The notes beneath the pieces were generated by a model. It worked only from the letters and a program-made list of their open reading frames with translations. It was not told the DNA's origin and ran no database searches. Below, one piece after another: positions 21,430 to 32,123 of a DNA stretch of 64,000 nt. The position numbers and the translations under genes were made by a program. The stretch is from Streptomyces sp. GSL17-111 (GTDB taxonomy: Bacteria; Actinomycetota; Actinomycetes; Streptomycetales; Streptomycetaceae), in assembly GCF_037911585.1 (NCBI RefSeq), contig NZ_JBAJNS010000001.1, positions 1,363,001 through 1,427,000 on the forward strand, read 5' to 3'. Positions within the stretch are counted from its first letter, which is position 1. Each line of letters starts with the position of its first letter.

Positions 21430-22428
21430 TCAGGAGGCGCGTTTGCGGGTCGCCTTCTTGGCGGGCTGCTTCTTGGCCGACTTCTTCGCGGGCTGCTTGG
21501 CGGCCGCCTTCTTCTCGCCCGGGGCCTTCGTGGCCGCCGACTTCTTGGCCGGTGCCTTCTTGCCGGGCTGCTTGCCGGGTTGCTGCTTCGCACCGCCGTC
21601 CCCGGCCTCCCCGCGCTTGAGCGGGGTGACGGTGCCCGCCGCGCCGCCCCGGGCCTCGCGGGCCGCCGCGACGCTGCTCTCCAGGGCGGCCATCAGGTCG
21701 ATGACGCGGCCGCCGCGCGGTTCGGCGGGTGCCTCGGCCGGTTCGCGGCCCTCCTGCTTGGCCTCGACGAGTTCCTCCACCGCTTCCCGGTACTCGTCGT
21801 GCAGGTCCTCCCGATCCAGGTCGCCGAGGGACTCCATCAGCGTCTCGGCCATGTCGAGCTCGGCGTCGCGCACGGTGACGTCGGAGGAGGGGGCGAGGCC
21901 GTCGGCGGAGCGGACCTCGTCGGGCCAGAGCATGGAGTGCAGGACGAGGGTGTCGTCCAGGGCACGCAGCAGCCCGAGGGATTCGCGGCCGCGCAGCGCG
22001 AACTTCGCGACGGCCACCTTCCCGCTGCGGCTCAGCGCCTCCCGCAGCAGCACGTAGGGCTTGGCGGCGGACGTGGTCTCGGCGCTCATGTAGTAGGCGC
22101 GGTCGAGCTGGATGGGGTCGATCTCCTCGACGGGGATGAAGGAGAGGATCTCGATGGTCCTGGCCGTGGGCAGCGGGAGGGAGGCGAGGTCCTCGTCGGT
22201 GAGGAGGACGGTCTCGCCGCTGTCGGCCTTGAAGCCCTTGCCGATCTCCTCCGGCGGGACCTCGATCTCCTCCAGCTCGCAGAACTTGCGGTAGCGGATG
22301 CGTCCGCCGCAGTCGTGCGCGGTGTGCACCTGGTGGAAGCTGACGGAGTGGTTCTCCGTCGCCCCGTAGAGCTGGATGGGGATGCTGACGAGGCCGAACG
22401 AGATCGAGCCCTTCCAGATGGACCGCAC
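21430..22428 (-). CDS. ku: Ku protein for non-homologous end joining
   Basis: 332 residues from GTG 22428, with GAGGAG seven bases upstream, giving RSIWKGSISFGLVSIPIQLYGATE, the conserved bacterial Ku opening. Ku homodimers ring broken DNA ends and recruit LigD. After the core (to about residue 260) the tail is a Lys/Ala/Pro-rich, histone-H1-like extension (KKSAATKAPGEKKAAAKQ and similar), an N- and C-basic form common in Streptomyces. The divergent LigD-polymerase gene starts 88 bases away. Confidence 0.96.
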   Translation of the reverse strand: MRSIWKGSISFGLVSIPIQLYGATENHSVSFHQVHTAHDCGGRIRYRKFCELEEIEVPPEEIGKGFKADSGETVLLTDEDLASLPLPTARTIEILSFIPVEEIDPIQLDRAYYMSAETTSAAKPYVLLREALSRSGKVAVAKFALRGRESLGLLRALDDTLVLHSMLWPDEVRSADGLAPSSDVTVRDAELDMAETLMESLGDLDREDLHDEYREAVEELVEAKQEGREPAEAPAEPRGGRVIDLMAALESSVAAAREARGGAAGTVTPLKRGEAGDGGAKQQPGKQPGKKAPAKKSAATKAPGEKKAAAKQPAKKSAKKQPAKKATRKRAS

Positions 22429-22515
22429 GTCACCACTCCTCGCCGGTCGCCGTCCGCTCTGACGTCCCACGTACCTTTTATGTGCTTCATGAGATTTCCA
22501 TGGGATTATCAGGTT

Positions 22516-23403
22516 ATGCCGCCGATGACGAACGTGGCGGGCCGACGGCTGGCCCTCAGCAACCTGGACAAGGTCCTCTACCCCGACGGCACCACCAAGG
22601 GCGAGCTGCTCCACCACTACGCCACCTGCGCCGACGTCCTCCTCCCCCACCTCGCCGGACGTCCGGTCAGCTTCCTGCGCTACCCCGACGGCGTCACCGC
22701 CGAGACCTTCTTCGCCAAGAACGTGCCGCCCGGCACACCCGAGTGGGTGACGGTGGCCGAGGTGCCGCGCTCCAGCCGCTCGACGGGCCGGCAGATCGTC
22801 ATCGACGACCTGCCCTCCCTCATGTGGGCGGCCAACCTCGTCACCGAACTGCACGTGCCGCAGTGGCGCGCGGGCGCGCCCGCGCAGGCCGACCGGCTCG
22901 TGCTCGACCTGGACCCGGGCGCCCCGGCCACCGTCGCCGAGTGCTGCGCGGTGGCCGCGTGGCTGCGCGAGCGGCTCGCCGCCGACGGCCTGGAGGCCTG
23001 GCCCAAGACGTCCGGCGGCAAGGGGCTGCACCTCATGACGGCGCTGCGCCCCACGCCGTCCGACGCGGTGAGCGCCTACGCCAAACGCCTCGCCGCCGAG
23101 GCGGAGCGCGAGCTCACCGGTCTCGCGGTGCACCGCATGGACCGCAGCCTGCGCCCGGGGAAGGTCTTCATCGACCACAGCCAGAACAACGCGGCCAAGA
23201 CCACCGCCGCTCCCTACACCGCGCGCGCCGCCCGCACACCGACCGTCTCCACGCCGCTGACCTGGGAGGAGGTCGCCGCCGGACGCGAGGGCGAACCGCT
23301 CGTGCTGCGGATCGGCGACCTGCCGGGCCGTATCGAGACGCACGGTGACCTCTTCGCACCGCTGCTGGACGCGGCGCGGGCGCACCCGCTGCCGACGCGC
23401 TGA
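22516..23403 (+). CDS. LigD-type polymerase (primase-like) domain protein
   Basis: 295 residues. It begins VAGRRLALSNLDKVLYPDGTTKGELLHHY and carries the catalytic acidic pair LVLDLDPG (Asp131, Asp133), then TSGGKGLHL and FIDHSQNNAAKTTAAPYT, all hallmarks of the archaeo-eukaryotic-primase polymerase domain of LigD. No ligase or nuclease domain is fused, so ligation must come from another protein. It is divergent from ku, consistent with a two-gene end-joining unit that fills gaps at breaks. Confidence 0.93.
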   Translation: MPPMTNVAGRRLALSNLDKVLYPDGTTKGELLHHYATCADVLLPHLAGRPVSFLRYPDGVTAETFFAKNVPPGTPEWVTVAEVPRSSRSTGRQIVIDDLPSLMWAANLVTELHVPQWRAGAPAQADRLVLDLDPGAPATVAECCAVAAWLRERLAADGLEAWPKTSGGKGLHLMTALRPTPSDAVSAYAKRLAAEAERELTGLAVHRMDRSLRPGKVFIDHSQNNAAKTTAAPYTARAARTPTVSTPLTWEEVAAGREGEPLVLRIGDLPGRIETHGDLFAPLLDAARAHPLPTR

Positions 23404-23408
23404 CGCCT

Positions 23409-23467
23409 CACCCGCCCGGGGGCATACCGCCCCGCCAGGCAGCGGGGTGGCATGCCCCGGACGGGTG
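23409..23467 (+). terminator. Long imperfect terminator hairpin after the LigD-polymerase gene
   Basis: Arms of about 26 bases (23409-23435 and 23442-23467) pair with three mismatches or bulges around a 6-base loop. It ends 28 bases before the cysteine desulfurase start, so it should insulate that gene. Confidence 0.7.
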
Positions 23468-23494
23468 ACGGGGCCACCGTAGACTTGCCGCACC

Positions 23495-24664
23495 ATGGCC
23501 TACCTCGATCACGCCGCCACGACGCCCATGCTGCCGGAGGCGGTACGGGAGCTGACTGAGCAGCTCACCGTCACCGGAAACGCCTCCTCCCTCCACGCCG
23601 CGGGGCGCCGGGCCCGCCGCACCGTCGAGGAGTCCAGAGAGCGGGTGGCCGCCGCGCTCGGAGCCCGACCCAGCGAGATCGTCTTCACCTCGGGCGGCAC
23701 GGAGGCCGACAACCTGGCCGTCAAGGGCCTGTTCTGGGCCCGCCGCGCCGCCGACCCGCGCCGGACCCGCGTGCTGGCCAGCCCCGTCGAGCACCACGCG
23801 GTGCTCGACGCCGTGCACTGGCTGGCCGACCACGAGGGCGCCCGCGTGGAGTGGCTGCCCGTCGACGCCGTCGGCCGCGTCCACGCCGAGGCCCTGCGCG
23901 AGGCCCTCGCCCGCGACCCGCACGACGTGGCCCTCGCCACCGTCATGTGGGCCAACAACGAGATCGGCACCCTCCAGCCCGTCCCGGAGCTGGCGGCCGT
24001 GGCCGCCGAGGCGGGCGTGCCCCTGCACGCGGACGCCGTGCAGGCGCTCGGCCAGACCGCCGTCGACTTCGGCGCGACGGGTCTGGCCGCCATGGCCGTC
24101 AGCGGCCACAAGACCGGTGGCCCCTACGGCATCGGCGCCCTCGTGCTGGGCCGCGACCAGAGCCCGGAGCCGCTGCTGCACGGCGGCGGGCAGGAGCGCG
24201 ACGTCCGCTCCGGGACGCTGGACGTGCCCGCCGTCGCCGCCTTCGCGGTCGCCGCCGAACACGCGGCGGCCCGGCACGCGGAGTTCGCCCGCGAGGTGGG
24301 CGCCCTGCGGGACACGCTGATCGAGGCCGTGCGGGCCGCCGTGCCCGACGCCGTCCTGGGCGGCGACCCGGACCCGGCGGGCCGACTGCCCGCCAACGCG
24401 CACTTCGCCTTCCCCGGCTGCGAGGGCGACTCCCTGCTGCTCCTGCTCGACGCCCAGGGCATCGAGTGCTCGACCGGTTCCGCCTGCACGGCCGGGATCG
24501 CCCAGCCCAGCCATGTCGTGCTCGCCACCGGGGCCGACCCGGAGCTGGCCCGGGGCACGCTGCGCTTCTCCCTCGGGCACACCTCCACCGCGGCGGACGT
24601 CGCCGCGCTGGCGGAGGCCATCGGGCCCGCCGTGGCCCGCGCCCGCTCCGCCGGGCTGAGCTGA
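23495..24664 (+). CDS. Cysteine desulfurase (NifS/IscS family)
   Basis: 389 residues. A PLP enzyme that takes sulfur from cysteine for tRNA thiolation and Fe-S assembly. It begins [16 protein letters not shown]. The PLP lysine is Lys206 in [10 protein letters not shown] and the persulfide cysteine is Cys331 in STGSACTAG. The short loop around that Cys suggests the NifS/IscS class. mnmA lies 1.6 kb downstream on the same strand, so the two probably cooperate in making 2-thiouridine at tRNA position 34. Confidence 0.95.
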   Translation: MAYLDHAATTPMLPEAVRELTEQLTVTGNASSLHAAGRRARRTVEESRERVAAALGARPSEIVFTSGGTEADNLAVKGLFWARRAADPRRTRVLASPVEHHAVLDAVHWLADHEGARVEWLPVDAVGRVHAEALREALARDPHDVALATVMWANNEIGTLQPVPELAAVAAEAGVPLHADAVQALGQTAVDFGATGLAAMAVSGHKTGGPYGIGALVLGRDQSPEPLLHGGGQERDVRSGTLDVPAVAAFAVAAEHAAARHAEFAREVGALRDTLIEAVRAAVPDAVLGGDPDPAGRLPANAHFAFPGCEGDSLLLLLDAQGIECSTGSACTAGIAQPSHVVLATGADPELARGTLRFSLGHTSTAADVAALAEAIGPAVARARSAGLS

Positions 24665-24766
24665 CGCCGCGCGGTGGGCCGGGGCTGCCACCGGGTGCGT
24701 TACGGGGGTGATCTCCTGGGGTAGGCGGGTCGAGGCAGGCTCGCTGTCCAGTCCGAAGGGAAGCGC

Positions 24767-25375
24767 ATGACGTCCAACACCCCTGAGCCCCAGGACCCCC
24801 GCCCGGAGGGCCCGATGGGCCGACAGGGCCCCTACGACAAGCCGAACGACCCCTACGGTCCGCCCGGTGGCTCCGGTGCGCCGGGCTCGCCCGGCGCACC
24901 TGGCACCCCGCCCGGCTACGGCGGCCCGGGCGGCACCGGCGGCGGCCCACCGGGGTACGGCGGCCCGGGCGGTTACGGCGGGCCCGGTGGCTACGGCGGC
25001 CCGGAGGGGTACGGCGGTCCGCCGCGCAGCCCGCGCAACGGCTTCGGCATCGCCGCGCTCGTGCTGGGCATCATCGGCGTCCTGCTCTTCTGGACCGTCA
25101 TCGGCGGTCTGCTGCTCGGACTGCTGGCGGTGATCTTCGGCATTCTCCACATGCGCCGCAAGAAGAGCGGCGAGGCGGCGGGCCCGATGGGGCTCATCGG
25201 CCTCATCCTCGGTGCCCTGGGTCTGGTCGGCTCGGTGGTCGTCCTCATCGCGGGCGTCTCGATCTATAACTCCGAGGAGTTCGGCAGCTACCGGGAGTGC
25301 CTGAACGACGCGGGCAACGACCAGGCGAAGATCGAGGAGTGCGCCCGCGAGTTCGACGAGGACCTCAACCGCTAA
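24767..25375 (+). CDS. Gly/Pro-rich membrane protein with DUF4190-like domain
   Basis: 202 residues. The first 85 are a disordered Gly/Pro/Tyr-rich tail with repeats of the type GYGGPGG. Two hydrophobic segments follow (FGIAALVLGIIGVLLFW to LLAVIFGILHM, and GLIGLILGALGLVGSVVVLI), and then an acidic Cys-containing C-terminus. The AxxxGxxG-rich helices match DUF4190-type proteins of actinobacteria. Function is unknown. It lies between the cysteine desulfurase and the convergent amidase and ends only four bases into the amidase stop region. Confidence 0.75.
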   Translation: MTSNTPEPQDPRPEGPMGRQGPYDKPNDPYGPPGGSGAPGSPGAPGTPPGYGGPGGTGGGPPGYGGPGGYGGPGGYGGPEGYGGPPRSPRNGFGIAALVLGIIGVLLFWTVIGGLLLGLLAVIFGILHMRRKKSGEAAGPMGLIGLILGALGLVGSVVVLIAGVSIYNSEEFGSYRECLNDAGNDQAKIEECAREFDEDLNR

Positions 25376-26076
25376 CCGGCATCCGCTTCTTCGTCGGACG
25401 GCCGCGGTACGGGCCGGGCGTCCCGCACCATGCGCAGGTAGCGCTCCCAGTCCCAGTGCGGACCGGGATCGGTGTGGTCGGCGCCCGGCACCTCGTTGTG
25501 CCCGACGATGTGCGTGCGGTCCTTGGGGAGGGAGTACCGGTCGCAGATGTCGGCCGTCAACCGCGCCGAGGCCCGGTACATGGCGTCCGTGAAGTCCTCG
25601 GGCCGGTCGACGAACCCCTCGTGCTCGATGCCGATGCTGCGCTCGTTGTAGGCGCGGTTGCCCGCGTGGTAGGCGACGTCCAGCTCGCGGACCATCTGGG
25701 TCACCCGGCCGTCCGACGTCCGGACGACGTAGTGCGTGGCCGCCTGGTGGCCCGGGTCCTGGAAGACCTTCAGCGCGGTGGCGTAGCTGCCCTGGATGAC
25801 GTGGACGACGACGCGGTCGATCGTGAAGTCGTGCGGGCGGCTGGCGAGCCGCCAGTTGGACCCGGAGGCGGCGAGCCAGTCGGCCTCCGGGAAGTCCACC
25901 TCACCCTCGGTGCGCGGCACGACGTTGCCCGGCACCCGGTACCACAGACCGCGCAGGTCCTCCCGGAACCCGTAGCCGATACCGCCGAGCGCGACGGCCG
26001 TCCCGCCGGTCAGCAGCGCCCTGCGGCTGACCTTCCGCCGACGCTCGACCTGCTGCCCTCCGGGCTGTGCGGCCAT
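25372..26076 (-). CDS. Tat-exported N-acetylmuramoyl-L-alanine amidase (Amidase_2/PGRP fold)
   Basis: 234 residues from ATG 26076. A twin-arginine signal ([25 protein letters not shown]) directs a folded protein across the membrane. The amidase domain has VVVHVIQG and [14 protein letters not shown] (zinc His residues) and SIGIEHEGF. It cleaves the bond between muramic acid and the stem peptide in cell-wall recycling or remodelling. Longer in-frame starts upstream lie in repetitive sequence and are rejected. It is convergent with the DUF4190-like gene, with the stops overlapping. Confidence 0.9.
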   Translation of the reverse strand: MAAQPGGQQVERRRKVSRRALLTGGTAVALGGIGYGFREDLRGLWYRVPGNVVPRTEGEVDFPEADWLAASGSNWRLASRPHDFTIDRVVVHVIQGSYATALKVFQDPGHQAATHYVVRTSDGRVTQMVRELDVAYHAGNRAYNERSIGIEHEGFVDRPEDFTDAMYRASARLTADICDRYSLPKDRTHIVGHNEVPGADHTDPGPHWDWERYLRMVRDARPVPRPSDEEADAG

Positions 26077-26143
26077 CGGCCCCCCTACTGCACTCGTCCT
26101 GCGTGACGTTCCGGTTCCGGTGTGCGGGCCGACGCGCGTCCGG

Positions 26144-26179
26144 GCGCGTGTCCTGGCGCATGTCCCGGCGCGTGTCCTG
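26144..26179. repeat. Three tandem 12-base repeats upstream of mnmA
   Basis: Units GCGCGTGTCCTG, GCGCATGTCCCG and GCGCGTGTCCTG lie end to end in the intergenic space between the amidase and mnmA starts, with a partial fourth unit before them. No function is evident. Confidence 0.6.
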
Positions 26180-26281
26180 GCGTCGGCCTCCCCGTACCGA
26201 CAACGCCGCGGCCCTGCGCGCGGTTCCACACGGGAGCACGGCCGGAGGGTGTCGGCGGCGGCACGTACCCTGGGAGGCGCT

Positions 26282-27433
26282 ATGACTGACTCCACCGCTG
26301 CCCTCCCCACCGGCCCGCGCCCCGACCGTCGGCTGCGGGTGCTCGCCGCCATGTCCGGCGGGGTCGACTCCGCCGTGGCGGCCGCCCGCGCGGCCGAGGC
26401 GGGGCACGACGTCACGGGCGTCCACCTGGCCCTGTCGGCGAACCCGCAGTCGTTCCGCACCGGCGCCCGGGGCTGCTGCACGCTGGAGGACTCCCGCGAC
26501 GCCCGCCGCGCGGCCGACGTCATCGGCATCCCGTTCTACGTCTGGGACCTGGCGGAGCGCTTCAAGGCCGACGTGGTGGAGGACTTCGTCGCCGAGTACG
26601 AGGCCGGGCGCACGCCGAACCCGTGCCTGCGCTGCAACGAGAAGATCAAGTTCGCCGCGCTGCTGGACAAGGCGCTCGCCCTCGGCTTCGACGCCGTCTG
26701 CACCGGCCACTACGCGACGGTCGTGGTGGGCGCCGACGGGCACCGCGAGCTGCACCGCGCGAGCGACGCCGCCAAGGACCAGTCCTACGTCCTCGGGGTG
26801 CTGGACGAGCGGCAGCTCGCGCACGCCATGTTCCCCCTCGGCGACACCCGGGCGACCAAGGAGGAGATCCGGGCCGAGGCCGAGCGCCGGGGGCTGGCGG
26901 TGGCGAAGAAGCCGGACAGCCACGACATCTGCTTCATCGCCGACGGCGACACGCAGGGCTTCCTGGCGCGGCACCTGGGCACCGCCGAGGGCGACATCGT
27001 CGACGAGGACGGGCAGCGGGTCGGCTCCCACACCGGGGCGTACGGCTACACCGTCGGGCAGCGCAAGGGGCTGCGGCTCGGCCACCCGGCGCCGGACGGC
27101 AAGCCCCGCTACGTGCTGGACATCTCGCCGGTGGACAACACGGTGACCGTCGGCCCCGCCGAGGCGCTCGACGTCACGGAGCTGACCGCGATCCGGCCCC
27201 GCTGGTGCGGGACGCCCCCGGCCGGTCCGGGCGCCTACACCGCGCAGTTGCGGGCGCACGGGGCTGAGACGCCGGTGACGGCGGAGACGGCCGACGGCGA
27301 GCTGCGCGTCACCTTCGCGACACCGGTGCGCGGCGTGGCGCCGGGGCAGGCCGTCGTGCTCTACGACGGCACCCGCGTCGTCGGTTCCGCGACGATCGCG
27401 ACGACGACGCGGGCCGCCCGCGCCGGGGGCTGA
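26282..27433 (+). CDS. mnmA: tRNA-specific 2-thiouridylase MnmA
   Basis: 383 residues. It activates U34 of Lys, Glu and Gln tRNAs with ATP and inserts sulfur relayed from a cysteine desulfurase. The PP-loop [11 protein letters not shown] (residues 23-33) binds ATP. Catalytic cysteines are Cys115 in [12 protein letters not shown] and Cys217 in [16 protein letters not shown] precedes ATG 26282. It sits close to the cysteine desulfurase gene, its likely sulfur source. Confidence 0.96.
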   Translation: MTDSTAALPTGPRPDRRLRVLAAMSGGVDSAVAAARAAEAGHDVTGVHLALSANPQSFRTGARGCCTLEDSRDARRAADVIGIPFYVWDLAERFKADVVEDFVAEYEAGRTPNPCLRCNEKIKFAALLDKALALGFDAVCTGHYATVVVGADGHRELHRASDAAKDQSYVLGVLDERQLAHAMFPLGDTRATKEEIRAEAERRGLAVAKKPDSHDICFIADGDTQGFLARHLGTAEGDIVDEDGQRVGSHTGAYGYTVGQRKGLRLGHPAPDGKPRYVLDISPVDNTVTVGPAEALDVTELTAIRPRWCGTPPAGPGAYTAQLRAHGAETPVTAETADGELRVTFATPVRGVAPGQAVVLYDGTRVVGSATIATTTRAARAGG

Positions 27434-27448
27434 GCGCGGCTCACCGGG

Positions 27449-28333
27449 TCACCGCTTCAGGACCCGCGCCAGCTGCCGGGACTGGGCGACGAGCCGGTCC
27501 GCGCTGTCCCACACCTCGGCGTCCTCCTCCAGGAAGCCGCCCGCGAGGTTGCGGGTGGTGATCGCCACGCGGACGGGTCCGGGCGCCGGCCGGCAGCGGA
27601 TGTGCGCGGTGAGCTCCACCGTCGGCACCCACCCCGTGATGCCCAGCTCGAACGCGGTCGGCGGCAGCGCGTCGACGGCGAGGAGGAGCGCCAGCGGGTC
27701 GAGGTCGCGGCCGTCGGCCAGGGCGAACCAGGCGCGCATCTCGCCGCGTCCGCTCGGGGCGCCGACGGCCCAGCCCACGGTCGCGGGGTCGACGCGCAGG
27801 TCGAGCCGGGCGGCGATGGGGGGCGCCGTGGCGGGGTCGTGGTGGGGGTCGTCCCGCGCGCTGAGGCACTGGGCGGCGGGCGGCATCGGCGGCGGCTCCG
27901 CGCTGGTGCGGACCTCGTCGGTGAGGCGGTCCAGGTCCCCGTAGGTGGCCAGGACGCGGATGCGCTCGGTCTCGGTGCCGTCGTCGGCGCGCTGGAGGAG
28001 CGTGGCGGACCCGGCGGCGAGGGTACGGCCCGGCGGCGCCGGGTCGGTGCGGATGACGGCGGGGCCGGGGCGGCTGGCGGTCAGGTAGTGCGCGGTGACG
28101 GTGAACGGGTCCGGCTGCGCGAGGGCGTCCCCGAGGGCGCGGGCGGTGAGGGCCAGCAGGTAGCCGCCGTTGACGGCCTCCCCGATCGCCCAGCCCGCCG
28201 AGAGGTCGGCGTCGTAGAGCCCGCGGTGGTCGCCGGCGCGACGGCGCACCTGCGTGTCGCGGTCGAACTCGCTGTTCCCGAGCGTGGCGGGCGGCGATGC
28301 GGCGGCCCGCCCGTCGTGCAGTGCCTGTGTCAT
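27449..28333 (-). CDS. Acyl-CoA thioesterase-like (hot-dog fold) protein
   Basis: 294 residues from ATG 28333. The layout is a double hot-dog: GEAVNGGYLLALTARAL then DPFTVTAHYLTASRPGPAVI in the first half, and LALLLAVDALPPTAFELG then TVELTAHIRCRPAPGPV in the second. This fits the TesB-like thioesterase family of actinobacteria. The acyl substrate is unknown. It ends 15 bases from the convergent mnmA stop, and its start is 61 bases from the divergent TRIC-like gene. Confidence 0.78.
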   Translation of the reverse strand: MTQALHDGRAAASPPATLGNSEFDRDTQVRRRAGDHRGLYDADLSAGWAIGEAVNGGYLLALTARALGDALAQPDPFTVTAHYLTASRPGPAVIRTDPAPPGRTLAAGSATLLQRADDGTETERIRVLATYGDLDRLTDEVRTSAEPPPMPPAAQCLSARDDPHHDPATAPPIAARLDLRVDPATVGWAVGAPSGRGEMRAWFALADGRDLDPLALLLAVDALPPTAFELGITGWVPTVELTAHIRCRPAPGPVRVAITTRNLAGGFLEEDAEVWDSADRLVAQSRQLARVLKR

Positions 28334-28394
28334 ACCGGGACCGTACAAGCTTTTATTACCACCAGGTAGGTTCAGGGGTGGGATCATCGTCCCC

Positions 28395-29018
28395 ATGCTC
28401 CACGTGCTCTACCTGGTGGGTGTCGCCGCCTTCGCGGCCAGCGGGGTCCTCGCGGCCCACCGCGCGAACATGGACCCCTTCGGCGGGCTGGTCCTCGCCT
28501 TCGCCGCCGGTGTCTCCGGCGGCACCCTGCGCGACCTCATCCTCGGCCGCGATCCGCTGTACTGGACGCAGGACTGGGTACTGCTCACCGTCATCGCGTC
28601 CGTCGGCGTGGTCACCATGGTCTACCTGCGCTTCCGCAGCCTGCCGCACCGCACCCTGCTGCTCGTGGACGCCGTCGGGCTCGCCGTCGTCACGGTCATC
28701 GGCGCGCGGGCCGCCCTGGAGTCCGAGGTGACGCCGCTGGCCGTGCTGATCCTGGCGGTCCTGACCGGCGTCACCGGCGAGGTGGTCCGGGACGTCCTGT
28801 GCGGGGAACTGCCGCCGCTGCTCCTGCGCGAGGAGGTCTACGCCACGGCCGCTTTCGCCGGGGCGCTGTGCTACCTGCTGCTGGACTGGGCGTCGGTGGG
28901 CCAGGGCCCCGCGACGGTCGTCTCGGCCGCCGTCGTCCTGGCCCTGCGCATCGCCGCCATGTACTTCGGTCTCAGCCTCCCGAGGTCCCACTCCCATCTG
29001 GAGCAGGAGCAGGGCTGA
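28395..29018 (+). CDS. TRIC-type cation channel (UPF0126) membrane protein
   Basis: 207 residues of about seven hydrophobic helices, with an internal repeat in which each half has a GG/GExxRD motif (GVSGGTLRDLILGRDP and GVTGEVVRDVLCGELP). This is the signature of the UPF0126/TRIC family, which form trimeric K+-permeable channels. The physiological role in Streptomyces is not established. A longer start at 28254 is rejected because it would overlap the divergent gene. Confidence 0.88.
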   Translation: MLHVLYLVGVAAFAASGVLAAHRANMDPFGGLVLAFAAGVSGGTLRDLILGRDPLYWTQDWVLLTVIASVGVVTMVYLRFRSLPHRTLLLVDAVGLAVVTVIGARAALESEVTPLAVLILAVLTGVTGEVVRDVLCGELPPLLLREEVYATAAFAGALCYLLLDWASVGQGPATVVSAAVVLALRIAAMYFGLSLPRSHSHLEQEQG

Positions 29019-29075
29019 CCGGCGGGCCGGGTCCGGCGACGGCCGTCACGCCACCGCCGCCGGAGCCCGGCCGCG

Positions 29076-30121
<1,046 letters not shown>

Positions 30122-30125
<4 letters not shown>

Positions 30126-31162
30126 GAGCCGGCCTCCGTCTTCTCCAGGTCGACTGTGTTCCCGGGGGTCCCGCGATCCCCGTGGTCGTCGTGCGTCACC
30201 GGGTTCACGCACCGGGCCTGGTGCCCCGGGGTGTGCGGCTCCGTCAACTGCGGGGTGCCGGTGAGGCACTCCATCGTGTAGGAGTCGCAGCGCGGGGCGA
30301 AGGCGCAGCCGTCCGCCCAGTCGATGCGGTCGTTGATGGAGCCGCGGATGGGCCGCAGCGGTTCGCCGCGCGGGGCGTCCAGCCGGGGGATCGAGCCGAG
30401 CAGCCCGTGCGCGTAGGGGTGGGTCGGTGCGGCGAACAGCGGGCGCCGCGCCGCCGACTCGACGACCTTGCCCGCGTACAGCACGTTGACCTGGTCGCAC
30501 AGACCGGCGACGACGCCCAGGTCGTGGGTGATCATCAGCAGGGCGGTGCCCTCCTCGTCCACCAGCTCCTTGAGCAGCTCCAGGATCTGCGCCTGGATGG
30601 TGACGTCGAGGGCGGTCGTCGGCTCGTCGGCGATGAGCAGCCGGGGCGCACAGGCCACGGCCATCGCGATGAGCGCGCGCTGCCGCATACCGCCGGACAG
30701 CTGGTGCGGGTACTCCTTCAGCCGCCGGGTGGGGTCGGGGATGCCGACGCGGTCGAGCAGGTGGGCGGCCTCCTTGCGGGCGGCCTCCCCCTTCATCCCC
30801 CGGTGCCGCTTGAGGATCTCCGTCACCTGGACGCCGATGGGGACGACCGGGTTCAGGGAGGACAGCGGGTCCTGGAAGATCATCGCCAGCTGCGAGCCGC
30901 GCAGGTCCCGCATCCGGGCGGTGGACAGGCTCAGCAGGTCGGTGCCGTCGTAGTCGGCGCGGCCGCCGATCGTCACGCCTCGGCTCGGCAGCAGGCCCAT
31001 GAGCGCCAGCGACGTCACGGACTTGCCGCAGCCGGACTCCCCGACGAGGCCCACGACCTGGCCCTGGTCGACGTCGAAGGAGACACCGGCCACGGCCTGC
31101 ACGTCGCGGCTGCCGCGCCCGCTGAAGGTGATGGTCAGTTCGTCCACGGAAAGCAACGGCAT
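30122..31162 (-). CDS. Peptide ABC transporter ATPase (DppD/OppD type)
   Basis: 346 residues from ATG 31162. Walker A is GESGCGKSVTSLAL, the signature is LSGGMRQRALIAMAV and Walker B is LLIADEPTTALD, followed by the C-terminal peptide-transporter motif GCAFAPRCDSYTMEC. It is translationally coupled to the following ATPase and starts five bases from the permease stop. Confidence 0.95.
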
Positions 31163-31166
31163 GTCA

Positions 31167-32123
31167 TCAGCTCCGCAGTTTCGGGTCGAGGGCCTCGCGC
31201 ATCGCCTCGCCCAGCAGGGTGAAGCCGAGGGCGGTGATGATGATGCCCAGCGCCGGGTACACGGCCAGCATCGGAGCGCTGTCGAAGTAGCCCTGGGCCT
31301 GGGCGAGCATGACGCCCCACTCCGGTTCGGAGGCGTCCGGGTTGCCGAGGCCGAGGTAGGACAGGGCGGCCGCCTCGATGATGGCGGTGGCGAGGCTGAG
31401 CGTCGACTGCACGATGACCGGGCTGAGCGAGTTGGGCAGCACGTGGCCGAGGGCGATGCGCCGCTTGCGCACGCCGAGGGACTGGGCCGCCAGGACGTAG
31501 TCCGAGCCGCCCTGCGCCAGCATCGCACCCCGCAGCAGCCGCGCGAAGATGGGCACCTGCACGACACCCACCGCGATCATGACGGTGGTGAGCGACTGCC
31601 CCAGCACGGCCGCGATGGAGACGGCCAGCAGCAGCGAGGGCAGCGCGAGCATCATGTCGATGAAGCGCATGACGACGGTGTCGAACCGCTTGCCGGCGGC
31701 GCCGCCGAGCGTGAGGGCCGCACCCGAGGCGCCGCCGATCAGGGCGCCGACGGTGAAGCCCAGCAGGGTGGCGACGATGCCGACCAGCAGGGTCTGCCGG
31801 GCGCCGATGAGCATCCGGGAGAACTCGTCGCGTGCGAGGTGGTCCAGACCCAGCCAGTTCTCGGCGCGCGGGCCGACGAAGATGTTCTGGTTGGTCAGCA
31901 CCTCGCCGCGCCAGGTGTGCGTGTCGGTGGGGTCGTAGGGGGCGATCCACGGCCCGAGCACGGCGAGGAGGACGAACCCGCCGATGATGACGCCGCCGAT
32001 GAGCGCCATCTTGCTGCGCCGCAGCCGGCGCATGGCCTCGACCCACAGGCTGTTGCCGGTGGTCGTCTCCCTGCTCGCGGTGAGTTCGGCGAGCCGGTCG
32101 ATCTTGTCGGTCTTGGTGCTCAT
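31167..32123 (-). CDS. Peptide ABC transporter permease (DppC/OppC type)
   Basis: 318 residues. The N-terminal OppC segment (LWVEAMRRLRRSKMALIGGVIIGGFVLLAVLGPWIAPYDP, in outline) precedes five further helices. GALIGGASGAALTLGG and the EAA loop LAAQSLGVRKRRIALGHVLPN are visible. The ATG overlaps the dppB-type stop by one base. It pairs with the next permease to form the pore. Confidence 0.94.
   Translation of the reverse strand: MSTKTDKIDRLAELTASRETTTGNSLWVEAMRRLRRSKMALIGGVIIGGFVLLAVLGPWIAPYDPTDTHTWRGEVLTNQNIFVGPRAENWLGLDHLARDEFSRMLIGARQTLLVGIVATLLGFTVGALIGGASGAALTLGGAAGKRFDTVVMRFIDMMLALPSLLLAVSIAAVLGQSLTTVMIAVGVVQVPIFARLLRGAMLAQGGSDYVLAAQSLGVRKRRIALGHVLPNSLSPVIVQSTLSLATAIIEAAALSYLGLGNPDASEPEWGVMLAQAQGYFDSAPMLAVYPALGIIITALGFTLLGEAMREALDPKLRS

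Noticed and set aside
21430..23496. A 688-residue open frame joining ku to upstream sequence
   Set aside because: Only the part from 22428 down is Ku. The N-terminal 350 residues are antisense to the LigD-polymerase gene and show no domain.
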